Shown: piece after piece, positions 1 through 7,268 of the stretch
How the letters are laid out: each line of letters starts with the position of its first letter
How positions within the stretch are numbered: position 1 is the first letter of the stretch
NCBI GenBank assembly: GCA_030641105.1
Contig: DAOWHZ010000029.1
Location: forward strand, 1 to 20,846
From: a bacterium
Lineage (GTDB): Bacteria; Patescibacteria; ABY1; BM507; VMTK01
Direction: 5' to 3'
Length of the DNA: 20,846 bases
Position numbers and translations under genes: made by a program
Notes under the pieces: generated by a model
What the model saw: the letters and a program-made list of their open reading frames with translations, nothing else
Databases searched by the model: none
Told to the model about the DNA's origin: nothing

Positions 1-241
1 CAACTTGCTTTTCAAACGGGAAATTCTTTTTGATAATCTCTCTCATCTTCTTTTCCAAAATCGGCAGATCTTCGGGAATTAAAGTTCTTGGCAGATCAAA
101 ATCATAATAAAATCCGTTTTCAATTGCCGGACCAATGGCGAATTTTACACTTGGCCACAGCTCTAAAACTGCCGCAGCCATAATATGCGATAAAGAATGG
201 CGCATAATTTCTAGTTGTTCAATATTTTTTGTTGTAGTCAT
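1..241 (-). CDS. thrS: Threonyl-tRNA synthetase, N-terminal 80 residues (gene runs off the left edge)
   Basis: ThrS charges tRNA-Thr with threonine in the cytoplasm. The visible 80 residues match the second (editing/SAD) domain of the family: HSLSHI gives the HxxxH motif at about residues 15-19, followed by AIGPAIENGFYYDF, a very conserved ThrRS segment, and PEDLPILEKKM. The ATG at 241-239 begins about 14 residues before HxxxH, so the usual ~60-residue N-terminal TGS domain is absent. No SD site precedes the start. The catalytic and anticodon domains lie outside the window. The T-box leader upstream supports the identification independently. Identity is very likely; the loss of TGS is read directly from the sequence unless an undetected upstream start exists. 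Confidence 0.93.
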   Translation of the reverse strand, partial: MTTTKNIEQLEIMRHSLSHIMAAAVLELWPSVKFAIGPAIENGFYYDFDLPRTLIPEDLPILEKKMREIIKKNFPFEKQV

Positions 242-285
242 ATTTTTTGTATAGCTTAATTTTTTATATAAATACTATATTAATA

Positions 286-400
286 AATCACAAGCGCCAA
301 ATCCCAAATAACAAACAAATTCCAAATTACAATCACTCAAATTACAAATGGTTTGAAATTTGTATTTTGGAATTTGTTTGTTATTTGATGCTTGTGATTT
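286..400. repeat. Long inverted repeat between the T-box terminator and thrS
   Basis: The left arm (286-332) and right arm (about 359-400) are near-complementary and would form a hairpin of about 40 bp; the right arm lacks about 8 nt present on the left. The left arm and loop are built from the word CAAAT at 298, 305, 316, 323, 338 and 345, that is, three pairs each spaced 7 nt. It would lie in the thrS mRNA downstream of the T-box decision point. No coding potential is apparent. Confidence 0.75.
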
Positions 401-403
401 GGA

Positions 404-603
404 ATTTAAAAAAACCTCGTCTCAGCATATCAAACAACTTAATATACTGGGACGAGGTTTTATTAAACTCCGCGATTCCACCCAGCTTCCCCGGTCGTAC
501 CGGGGCTGCTCACTTTATTTATCCTCCGGCTTAGTCCCGAATACTCGGGATTCTGCAAAGCAGAATTATAGTTGGTAGCTATAGCAATAACTTTTGGATA
601 AAT
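404..603 (-). promoter_or_regulatory. T-box riboswitch leader of thrS
   Basis: Read on the minus strand, the T-box sequence CTGGGTGGAATCGCGG lies at 470-485. It closely resembles the family consensus (GGGTGGNACCGCG), with a TGGA bulge to pair with a tRNA 3' end. It is preceded by a Stem III-like hairpin, CCCCGGT-ACG-ACCGGGG (489-505). CTGGG (481-485) can pair with CCCAG (447-451) to form the antiterminator, or the competing terminator (408-460) can form. The 5' part is closed by ATTTATCC/GGATAAAT (596-603 with 517-524) and holds three small hairpins. One of these (567-583) has the 7-nt loop CTACCAA containing ACC, a Thr codon, followed by a purine. The class and target are clear; the ACC specifier and the compact Stem I are inferences. 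Confidence 0.85.
408..460 (-). terminator. Intrinsic terminator of the T-box switch
   Basis: A 10-bp stem AAACCTCGTC/GACGAGGTTT (451-460 with 412-421), extended by CAG/CTG across one mismatch, is followed on the minus strand by seven T (408-414). Its 5' arm contains the CTCGTCCC segment that T-boxes use for the alternative antiterminator. Confidence 0.85.
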
Positions 604-605
604 TT

Positions 606-634
606 ATTTTATATTATTTAAAATATCCTGTCAA
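606..634 (-). promoter_or_regulatory. Promoter of the thrS T-box transcript
   Basis: On the minus strand, TTGACA (629-634) is separated by 17 nt from TAAAAT (606-611). Transcription would begin near 600, exactly where the T-box closing stem starts. Confidence 0.75.
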
Positions 635-709
635 TCCTTCGCTGAAGCTACGGATTGCAAGCGATTCTTCCAATAACCCACATTTATAGTCCGTAGCTTT
701 AGCGAAGGA
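635..709. repeat. Palindromic repeat after the 525-aa gene
   Basis: Two 20-nt arms (635-654 and 690-709) are complementary with one mismatch and contain the core CTTCGCTRAAGCTACGG. The right arm touches the stop codon of the 525-aa gene, and the left arm abuts the thrS -35 box. It could act as a transcript-end hairpin, but no T-run follows. Confidence 0.7.
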
Positions 710-2287
710 CTACTCAATTATTAATTCAATCCGATCAACCAAGCTAGGCGCCCTTTTTATAAATGAAGGATAAAATTTAATATCATAACTGGCAATTTCT
801 GACAGACTATTTAAATAAACGCTTATTTGCTCGCGGTTTAAACCCGCTAACTTTCCCCTGTCAACAATACTAGCGCCTTGTTTGATTATCATCTTACCAA
901 TAAAATTAATATTTAACGAAGCCGTGCCTTGATAAATATTATAATTATTTAAACTATAACTAATATCATCTTTACTGAATTCCAATAATTGCTTATTGTC
1001 CGGTAAAACTGAAATAAGTTTTTGCCGGGCCAGCTTGTAAATTTCATCATCCATAAAAGCCACTACCGTAACCAGGGTTTTCATAGTAATAGTAAATTCT
1101 TCCACTTCATCCCCTGCTTTGCCGTCAATTTGCTGGCTGATTGAATTATTATCAATGTCGTAAATTACTTGATCATAGGTTTGATAATTCTCGCTAACTT
1201 CAGTTGTCGCTTTGCCTAACAAGCTTTGCTTTACATCCTTAACTGCTTTGTCAATGTCAGCCTGTTGAATGTGCTTTTTAACCTGGCGTGAATATTTCAT
1301 TGGCTCTTTGCTTTCACCATAAATTTCATCCTGCAAACCTGCCCAGAGTCCGGGAATTGTAAAATGAGTCGGACCAATAATCATATCCTGGCCTGGTTCG
1401 TCAGCATAAACTTCAACTTCAAGCTGGCCGCCAGCCGGCACATTAACTGTTTTCTTTATTCTAAATAACTTATTATCAGGGCTCAACAATCTAGTTGTCG
1501 CTACTAAGGGTTGATTTTTATTATAGTTGTTTGTCAGGATAACTTTACCAATAACTTCCTCGCTAATTACCTCAATATCAGTAGCTGGGTAGGTTTTGCT
1601 TTGCTCAACCTCAACCTGCTTAACTACTCCTAAAACCTCGCCCTCGCTAACCGCAGATCTTTTATCTTGATTAAAAACATCAATAATTAAATTACTGCTA
1701 ATGCGCTCCTGATTAGGGGTTAAAATAATAGTAACTTTAACAAAAGAAAAATAAGCAATCACTGCTAAAAGTATTATTGTTAAAATAATAAAACTTAAAG
1801 CAATTTTGCGATACAGGCCTAATGACCTGCTCTTGCCTGCTGTTTCCTCATTATCAATTAACTCTTGTTTTTGTTTTTTGGCTGCAATTTCTTTTTTAGC
1901 GTAATCTTCTGTCTCACCCGCATAAATTTTATTTGCCGCATCTTTATTTTCAGCATTCTCAACAGCTTTATTTAGCTTTTCTGATTCAGAATCCGCTAAA
2001 ATGTCTGGCGTTGACTCACTTTGTTTAGCTAAATCACCCTGCGCTGAACCCGCTTTCTTCAAATCTGATCTAAGAGGCGCAACATTAACTTCCTTGCTAA
2101 TTAAATTTTTCCTTTTTTCTTCCTGCGCGATTGATTCTAAAACAACTTGCGCCTTGGTTGGTTTGGTCTTGGTTGGTTTGGGCAAATCTTTTTTAATCTT
2201 TTTAACAACAATTTTTTTAACTTTTGGCTTAACTGTTTTTTTTGTCGCGCCAGCTTTTTTAATAGTTACTTTAATTCTCCTTGGCAT
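710..2287 (-). CDS. Membrane-anchored protein of unknown function, baseplate-J-like extracellular part
   Basis: 525 residues. The N-terminal ~50 residues are very rich in Lys, Pro and Thr; residues 50-155 are charged, Ala/Glu/Lys-rich and probably coiled or disordered. One transmembrane helix follows at about 161-184, and then a ~340-residue domain outside. This outer part has the stretch ATTRLLSPDNKLFRIKKTV, then VPAGGQLEVEVYADEPGQD and FTIPGLWAGLQDEIYG. Similar segments occur in Patescibacteria proteins often labelled baseplate J-like; I know them only as hypothetical. The topology (basic cytoplasmic tail, single pass, large outer domain) suggests an envelope or surface role, which is inference. 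The ATG at 2287 has no SD site but lies 37 nt downstream of a good -10. It is transcribed toward thrS but probably separately. Confidence 0.85.
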   Translation of the reverse strand: MPRRIKVTIKKAGATKKTVKPKVKKIVVKKIKKDLPKPTKTKPTKAQVVLESIAQEEKRKNLISKEVNVAPLRSDLKKAGSAQGDLAKQSESTPDILADSESEKLNKAVENAENKDAANKIYAGETEDYAKKEIAAKKQKQELIDNEETAGKSRSLGLYRKIALSFIILTIILLAVIAYFSFVKVTIILTPNQERISSNLIIDVFNQDKRSAVSEGEVLGVVKQVEVEQSKTYPATDIEVISEEVIGKVILTNNYNKNQPLVATTRLLSPDNKLFRIKKTVNVPAGGQLEVEVYADEPGQDMIIGPTHFTIPGLWAGLQDEIYGESKEPMKYSRQVKKHIQQADIDKAVKDVKQSLLGKATTEVSENYQTYDQVIYDIDNNSISQQIDGKAGDEVEEFTITMKTLVTVVAFMDDEIYKLARQKLISVLPDNKQLLEFSKDDISYSLNNYNIYQGTASLNINFIGKMIIKQGASIVDRGKLAGLNREQISVYLNSLSEIASYDIKFYPSFIKRAPSLVDRIELIIE

Positions 2288-2323
2288 ATTTTTTAAAAAT
2301 TTATTTTATTAACACTTATTTAT

Positions 2324-2352
2324 AATATAACAAAATTTTGATTGTTTGTCTA
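2324..2352 (-). promoter_or_regulatory. Promoter of the 525-aa membrane protein
   Basis: TAGACA (2347-2352), 17 nt, then TATATT (2324-2329) on the minus strand. The start codon is at 2287. Confidence 0.6.
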
Positions 2353-2435
2353 ATTTTGTGTGTGAATAAAATAAGATAAATAAAAAATATACTGTGCTGA
2401 CATTATACTTATAAATTCAAAAATGTCCTGAAACT

Positions 2436-2477
2436 TCAAAAAAAATAAAAATGCCGCTGGGCGAACCATACGGCATT
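2436..2477 (-). terminator. Terminator of the 97-aa gene
   Basis: The stem AATGCCG/CGGCATT (2471-2477 with 2450-2456) has a 14-nt loop and is followed on the minus strand by a T-rich run, TTTTTATTTTTTTT (2437-2450). It lies directly after the stop codon at 2496. Confidence 0.8.
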
Positions 2478-2495
2478 GATGCGGGGAGGTCTAAG

Positions 2496-2789
2496 CTAAA
2501 CCAAAATATCGTACATATTGTTTTTTTTGGCCCAGGCCTCCAAGGTTATGGAAGATTTGTGTTCAGCGTACAGACCAAAATTCGGTATATACTTCTCAGG
2601 TGCCTTCTTTCTTCCACTTTCCACCTCTTCAGTTTCGATGGTGGCATGGGCCATTTCCATCAACTTTCTGCCAGATACTTCTGACCACTGCCCACTTTTA
2701 TGGGCATTAATGATTTGTTTCCACTCCTCAAGAGAATCTATTTTCCCCCAAGCTTGGTTTGCTTCAAACCAAAAAGGTATAAATTCCAT
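2496..2789 (-). CDS. Small protein of unknown function (97 aa)
   Basis: I do not recognise this family. The start was chosen at 2789 (MEFIPFWFEANQAWG) because a strong SD (GGAGGG, 2798-2803) sits 8 nt upstream; an in-frame ATG 48 nt earlier has no SD and would add only lysine-rich residues. The protein is soluble and rich in Trp, Glu and Lys: EANQAWGKIDSLEEWKQI, then SGRKLMEMAHA, then ITLEAWAKKNNMYDILV. There are no cysteines, signal peptide or membrane segment. It has its own promoter (2854-2882) inside the dnaE tail and its own terminator, so it is a self-contained unit. The clear SD contrasts with dnaE and the 525-aa gene on either side. Confidence 0.8.
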   Translation of the reverse strand: MEFIPFWFEANQAWGKIDSLEEWKQIINAHKSGQWSEVSGRKLMEMAHATIETEEVESGRKKAPEKYIPNFGLYAEHKSSITLEAWAKKNNMYDILV

Positions 2790-2853
2790 TGCTTTTTCCC
2801 TCCTTTTTTTGATTTTTTTATGTTTATTTAAAATCAATTTAAGACCTTAAATA

Positions 2854-2882
2854 ACCATATCATACTTTAATTATTTGGTCAA
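2854..2882 (-). promoter_or_regulatory. Promoter of the 97-aa gene, inside the dnaE 3' end
   Basis: TTGACC (2877-2882), 17 nt, TATGGT (2854-2859) on the minus strand. The -35 box overlaps the last codons of dnaE. Confidence 0.55.
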
Positions 2883-5800
2883 CACCCCCTCAACCCCTCT
2901 CACCAACTCCTCGCTATACTTCACGCTGAAATCCGTTTCCACATTAGCTTGTTTAATTTTAAAAACAACCTTTTTATCACCCTGATACTTTTGTAAAACC
3001 AATTTTAATTTATCTAAAACCTCCTGATTATAATCATCATTTAAAACAACATAGACATTTTTACCGTCAAAGGTTAAATATTTTGATTGAAGATTATTCT
3101 GTTTTGGCTGATATTGCGGACTGGAATTCTTGTGCTCTGAATTGCCGTGCTTTACAAAACCGCTTGCCGCCTGCTCAACATTTTCCAAAGTCAGTTCAAC
3201 CGCCCGATTGCATAACAGCTTTGCCTGCTGATCTTTGTCTGACAGCTTGCCTTGACAAAGCACGACTTTTCCTTCCTGCCAAATGGCGGGGGTTTCCTTA
3301 AGCAATCTTGGAAAAACCAATAACTCAATATTGCCGGTCAAGTCCTCAATTTTCACAAACAGCATTTGTTCATTAGTGCGGGTCATAATTTTTTGTATTT
3401 TAGTAATCACTCCAGCCGCATTAACCTGATAATCGCCTATACGCTTGCTTGCTTCAGCCAAAGAAACAACCACATTAACCAAATACTTTTTATAATCCGA
3501 AAAAGGATGTTCGCTAATATAAAGCCCGAGCAATTCTTTTTCCCAGCCCAATTTTTCCTGACGGCTGGCCAGCGGAGCTTTTTCTAACCGGATTTTACTG
3601 TCTAAATTCAAGCTTGGCGCGTCAGCAAACAAGCTTGACTGCCCATTGCTGCGGGCTTTAGCGGTTTCCTTATTAAAATTAAGCAGGTTTTCCATATTGC
3701 CAAGCAGTAGGCCGCGCTCTCCGAATTGATCCAAGCTCCCGCTTTTAACCAAACTTTCCAATGATTTTTTGTTTAAATCCTTATCATTAGCGCGTTCCAA
3801 TAAATCAGTAATATCTTTATAGGGGCCATGCTCTTTGCGCTCTTTAATTATCACATCAACAATATGGCCGCCGATATTTTTTATGGCCTTAAAGCCAAAG
3901 CGGATGGTGTTCACTTTTTCAGATTCACTGACAGCTTTATTTTCAGCAGTGCCGCTGGTTACCACCGTAAATGAATCGTATGACTGGTTAATATCCGGCG
4001 GCAAAACTTCAATATCCATCTTGCGGCACTCTTCAATTTCAATAGCAATCCTGTCGGTATTCTGCTGATCAGCGGTTAGTAAAGCGGCCATAAATTCTGT
4101 GGGCCAATGAGCTTTAAGATAAGCGGTCTGGTAGCCAATCATAGCATAGCAAGCTGCGTGTGATCTACAAAACCCATAACCCGCAAACGGCTCTATAAAA
4201 GAAAATATTTTTTCAGCCAGTTGGCTGGGAATGCTATTTTTAACACAACCATCAATAAATTTTTCTTTTTGTTCAGCTAATAATTTAGGAATTTTCTTGC
4301 CCACAGCTTTGCGCAAAACATCAGCTTCAGCCATGGTAAAACCGGCTAAATCACGCGCCATCTGCATAACCTGTTCCTGATAAATTGCCACGCCATAAGT
4401 CTTGGCTAAAATCGGTTCCAGTTTAGGATGCAAATAGGTAACTTTTTTCCTGCCGTGTTTGCCGGCAATGTAATTAGGAATCCATTCCATCGGACCAGGC
4501 CGGTATAAAGCTACCATAGCAATAATGTCCTCAAATTCAGTTGGTTTTAATTCATGCAAATAACGTTTCATGCCGCTTGATTCAAATTGAAAGATTCCTG
4601 TAGTTTCTCCCTCTTGAAATAATTCATAAGTTATTCTGTCATCCATAGGAATTTTATCAATATCAATTTCAATGCCGCGCGTATTTTTGATGATCTTAAT
4701 AGCTGATTCAATAATGGTTAAATTCTTTAAACCTAAAAAGTCCATTTTCAGCAAACCCAAATCCTCAATAGGATGCAAACTGTATTGGGAAATAATTGTT
4801 CTGTCTGAAGAAGAAGCATATTGCAAGGGTACATGTTCAGTCAGCGGATCTTTAGTAATCAGCACCCCGCAGGCATGGGTGGAAGCATGCCGAGCCACGC
4901 CTTCAAGCCGCCGCGCATAATCAATAATTTTTTTAGCAGCTTCTTCATTTCTGTAAATTTCTTTTAACTCGCCGACTATTTCTAGGGCCTGATCAATTTT
5001 AGAAAACATCGGAATCATTTTAGCCAGCTTATCGCAATAATCATAAGGATAATTTAAAACCCGGCCAACATCCCGTATTGCGGCCCGCGCCGCCATAGTG
5101 CCAAAAGTAATAATCTGCGCTACATGGTCATGGCCATATTTTTTTTCAACATACTGAATAACTTCATCCCGCCTAACATCGGCAAAATCCAAATCAATAT
5201 CTGGCATGGAAATACGGTCTGGATTAAGAAATCGCTCAAACAGCAAGTCATATTTTAAAGGGTCAAGATTAGTAATGCCCAATAAATAAGAAACAAAAGA
5301 ACCAGCCGCGCTGCCGCGGCCCGGCCCTACTACAATTTTATTATCTTTTGCCCAATTCACAAAATCAGCCACAATCAAAAAATAAGAAGAAAAACCCATT
5401 TTTGCTATCACTGACAATTCATAATGCAATCTTTGTAATTTTTGCTGTAAATCATCTCCCGCGCCGTCGCAGTCCTCCCGCTTGGGCGGGAGAGACTGCG
5501 ACGTAGCTCTGACGGCTCCATAGTCCCCTGTCGCAATAGGGGCTGTGGAGCTCCCGCTGAGGCGGGACAAATACCGCTCAACAACCTTTCCCTTATCATA
5601 ACCATATCTCTTAACCACGCCTTCCAAGCATAAATCAGTTAAATATTCATCAGCAGTTTTGCCGCTCGGCACTTGAAAAACCGGCAGTTGAATTTTACCT
5701 AATTCTATTTCTAAATTGCATTTTTCCGCAATTTTCACTGTATTGGCAACTGCCTCCGGCGTATCTTTAAAAGCTTCCATTATGTCTCTTGAACCGCGAA

Positions 5801-6533
5801 AAGAAAAATTACTGCCCAGCATCATCAGCCGATCCCGATCTTCTTTTTTCTTTTTCATTTGCAAACACAATAGTACATCCTGCGGCTCATCATCATCCTT
5901 GTTTATATAATGAACATCGTTGGTCGCCACCAAGGGCGCTCCGAGCTCTTTGCTAAATTCAATTAATTTTTGATTAATTTCCGGCTGATGATCTAAATTG
6001 GGATGCGCCATTATTTCTAAATAAAAATTGTCCTTGCCAAACAGTTCCTGATACTGCCTAATTCTCGCTTTTGCTTTATCAATTTTATCAGCTACAATTA
6101 ATCTGGGAATTTCTCCTGCAAGGCAAGCAGTCATAGCAATCAAGCCATTGCTATGCTTACTTAACACTTCCCAGTCAACGCGCGGCTTGTAATAAAAACC
6201 CTCCAAATGCGCAATGGTAGTTAATTTAATTAAATTCTTATATCCTTGCTGATTTTTGGCCAGCAAAACTAAATGATAATTTTTTTCATCTGTCTTGCCT
6301 CTTTTATCAAGCCGTGAGCCAGGCGCTAAATAAATTTCTACGCCAATAATCGGCTTAATCCCGGCCTTTTTACACTTCTGGTAAAATTCAATCACGCCAT
6401 ACATTACGCCATGGTCTGTTAAGGCCAATGCCTCTACCCCGTCTTCTTTGGCGCGATTAACCAGCTCGTCAATTTTGGCAAGCCCGTCAAGGAGTGAATA
6501 ATGGCTATGAACATGGAGATGGATGAATTTCAT
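2871..6533 (-). CDS. dnaE: DNA polymerase III subunit alpha
   Basis: 1220 residues, the replicative polymerase. The N-terminal PHP domain (1-~270) keeps metal-site residues lost in E. coli: H7 and H9 in HLHVHS, D16, H41 in TDHG, E66 in GVEIY, C137, and D206/H208 in NDVHYI. It may therefore proofread; that is inference. The catalytic core has GPGRGSAAGS (403-412) and PDIDLDF (444-450, Asp 445 and 447), with the third Asp in LLKMDFLGL. Near residue 965, GQSSLFA resembles the internal beta-clamp motif. An OB fold follows (GVITKIQKIMTRTNEQM, IEDLTGNIELLVFP). Residues ~322-360 are an insertion translated from a palindromic repeat, between the PHP domain and the LQRLHYELSVIAKMGF segment. There is no SD before the ATG at 6533; a MITE-like element lies immediately upstream. 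Confidence 0.97.
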   Translation of the reverse strand: MKFIHLHVHSHYSLLDGLAKIDELVNRAKEDGVEALALTDHGVMYGVIEFYQKCKKAGIKPIIGVEIYLAPGSRLDKRGKTDEKNYHLVLLAKNQQGYKNLIKLTTIAHLEGFYYKPRVDWEVLSKHSNGLIAMTACLAGEIPRLIVADKIDKAKARIRQYQELFGKDNFYLEIMAHPNLDHQPEINQKLIEFSKELGAPLVATNDVHYINKDDDEPQDVLLCLQMKKKKEDRDRLMMLGSNFSFRGSRDIMEAFKDTPEAVANTVKIAEKCNLEIELGKIQLPVFQVPSGKTADEYLTDLCLEGVVKRYGYDKGKVVERYLSRLSGSSTAPIATGDYGAVRATSQSLPPKREDCDGAGDDLQQKLQRLHYELSVIAKMGFSSYFLIVADFVNWAKDNKIVVGPGRGSAAGSFVSYLLGITNLDPLKYDLLFERFLNPDRISMPDIDLDFADVRRDEVIQYVEKKYGHDHVAQIITFGTMAARAAIRDVGRVLNYPYDYCDKLAKMIPMFSKIDQALEIVGELKEIYRNEEAAKKIIDYARRLEGVARHASTHACGVLITKDPLTEHVPLQYASSSDRTIISQYSLHPIEDLGLLKMDFLGLKNLTIIESAIKIIKNTRGIEIDIDKIPMDDRITYELFQEGETTGIFQFESSGMKRYLHELKPTEFEDIIAMVALYRPGPMEWIPNYIAGKHGRKKVTYLHPKLEPILAKTYGVAIYQEQVMQMARDLAGFTMAEADVLRKAVGKKIPKLLAEQKEKFIDGCVKNSIPSQLAEKIFSFIEPFAGYGFCRSHAACYAMIGYQTAYLKAHWPTEFMAALLTADQQNTDRIAIEIEECRKMDIEVLPPDINQSYDSFTVVTSGTAENKAVSESEKVNTIRFGFKAIKNIGGHIVDVIIKERKEHGPYKDITDLLERANDKDLNKKSLESLVKSGSLDQFGERGLLLGNMENLLNFNKETAKARSNGQSSLFADAPSLNLDSKIRLEKAPLASRQEKLGWEKELLGLYISEHPFSDYKKYLVNVVVSLAEASKRIGDYQVNAAGVITKIQKIMTRTNEQMLFVKIEDLTGNIELLVFPRLLKETPAIWQEGKVVLCQGKLSDKDQQAKLLCNRAVELTLENVEQAASGFVKHGNSEHKNSSPQYQPKQNNLQSKYLTFDGKNVYVVLNDDYNQEVLDKLKLVLQKYQGDKKVVFKIKQANVETDFSVKYSEELVRGVEGVLTK
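5457..5572. repeat. Palindromic repeat inserted in frame within dnaE
   Basis: Three hairpins follow one another: GTCGCAGTC...GACTGCGAC with inner TCCCGC/GCGGGA (5466-5502); GCTCCA...TGGAGC with inner CCCCT/AGGGG (5515-5551); and TCCCGC/GCGGGA (5552-5567). It encodes about residues 322-360, low in hydrophobic residues and unlike the rest of DnaE. The reading frame is kept. It looks like an intergenic-type repeat that landed in a tolerant interdomain loop. Exact ends cannot be fixed without a homologue lacking it. Confidence 0.8.
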
Positions 6534-6544
6534 TTTAGAAATTG

Positions 6545-6734
6545 GTAATTACTTTGGATTACGAAACGCTTTTTTTGTCATTCCGAGCCCGCAGGCGAGG
6601 AATCCCTTAACCGTGAATAGCGCAAAACCAAGTTTAAGGGATTTCTCTCTCCGCGGAGTTTATCCCGCACGATGATGCGGGGCTCCGTTCGAAATGACAA
6701 AATTAAGGATTGTTTCGTAATCCAAAGTAATTAC
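6545..6734. mobile_element. MITE-like element, copy 1 (190 bp)
   Basis: Perfect 23-bp terminal inverted repeats (6545-6567 and 6712-6734) enclose nested inverted segments, including TGTCATTCCGA opposite TTCGAAATGACA and GGAATCCCTTAA opposite TTAAGGGATTTC. There is no ORF. The whole element could fold into one long imperfect hairpin. A second copy lies at 8173-8363 in the same orientation. I see no clear target-site duplication. Confidence 0.85.
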
Positions 6735-6753
6735 ATTATATTACTGATGTTAT

Positions 6754-6780
6754 AGTATAATATTTAAGATAAATTGGCAA
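6754..6780 (-). promoter_or_regulatory. Possible dnaE promoter upstream of the MITE
   Basis: TTGCCA (6775-6780), a short 15-nt spacer, and TATACT (6754-6759) on the minus strand. If used, the dnaE mRNA would carry the whole MITE-like element in its ~210-nt leader. The spacer is shorter than ideal, so this is tentative. Confidence 0.35.
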
Positions 6781-6785
6781 ATTTA

Positions 6786-6811
6786 AAGGGCGAATATTGC
6801 TATCCGCCCTT
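6786..6811 (-). terminator. Terminator-like hairpin after the 48-aa ORF
   Basis: AAGGGCG/CGCCCTT stem (6805-6811 with 6786-6792) with a 12-nt loop, followed on the minus strand by TTAAATTT. The T tail is weak. Confidence 0.5.
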
Positions 6812-6829
6812 ATTTGTTTGCTCACCTTA

Positions 6830-6976
6830 TCAGGTGTTTTTCAACACATCGATCATTGTGAACATCCTCCCTTTTGTCCCCTCTTCTATTTTTTTGTAAA
6901 GATAGGAAATGGCATCAAGGGTTCCCTTGGCATATACATCCCGACCGTTTACATTATGTATAAATTCAAAGCGCAC
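6830..6976 (-). CDS. Possible small protein of unknown function (48 aa), or gene remnant
   Basis: Read on the minus strand from a GTG at 6976, this frame gives VRFEFIHNVNGRDVYAKG, then TLDAISYLYKKIEEGTKGR, then MFTMIDVLKNT and a TGA stop. The composition is protein-like (amphipathic, balanced charge, not an AT-rich artefact), and terminator-like hairpins lie on both sides. Upstream the frame closes at a TAA six codons before the GTG. An AGGA stands 2 nt before the GTG, which is too close to be a good SD. It could be a true small gene or the 3' remnant of a longer one. I do not recognise the family. Confidence 0.45.
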   Translation of the reverse strand: MRFEFIHNVNGRDVYAKGTLDAISYLYKKIEEGTKGRMFTMIDVLKNT

Positions 6977-7037
6977 TGTCCTGTCATGTGCTTAAAAACC
7001 TGTCAATGGCACAACTAATCTATCCCTAAAATTAGCC

Positions 7038-7064
7038 AAAAAATACGGCGCAACGCCGCATTTT
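7038..7064 (-). terminator. Terminator downstream of parB
   Basis: The stem CGCCGCATTT/AAATACGGCG (7054-7063 with 7041-7050, one mismatch, 3-nt loop) is followed on the minus strand by a run of six T (7038-7043). It separates parB from the 48-aa ORF. The + strand side also has a short T tail. Confidence 0.65.
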
Positions 7065-7219
7065 ATTAACTCGCCTTGCGCAAATAACAAATCAATATAA
7101 TATCACACAAATTGCCACTCCCCGCCGCCCTGTCCCGCAATTCTGCGGGGCTGGGCGGTGAAAGCAGAACAGCTTTGGAATTATAGAGTTTGTGCGTTGC
7201 GTAAGGTGAGTTAGTTAAA
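7064..7219. repeat. Palindromic element between parB and the 48-aa ORF
   Basis: The outer arms (7064-7083, TTAACTCGCCTTGCGCAAAT, and about 7195-7219) are inverted copies with a few mismatches. Inside is a GC-rich hairpin, CCGCCC...CCCGCA-ATTCT-GCGGGG...GGGCGG (about 7130-7162), in an otherwise AT-rich spacer. It is a different sequence from the MITE at 6545. No ORF is credible here. Confidence 0.65.
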
Positions 7220-7240
7220 CTACAAATCGTTATAAACCGC

Positions 7241-7268
7241 AAATCTTAAATCTAAAATCTTAAATCAC
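7241..7268. repeat. Four 7-bp word repeats at the parB stop codon
   Basis: AAATCTT, AAATCTA, AAATCTT, AAATCAC follow one another without gaps. The last unit overlaps the parB stop codon. The same word in the same 7-bp period recurs upstream of parA at 9188-9282. Confidence 0.7.

Noticed and set aside
247..578. Two plus-strand open frames of 72 and 95 codons in the thrS leader
   Set aside because: They cross the T-box and a long inverted repeat; the RNA structures on the minus strand explain this DNA.
2001..2312. Plus-strand frame of 103 codons with hydrophobic stretches
   Set aside because: It is the antisense of the Lys-rich N-terminus of the 525-aa protein, which yields apparent Phe/Leu-rich membrane segments.
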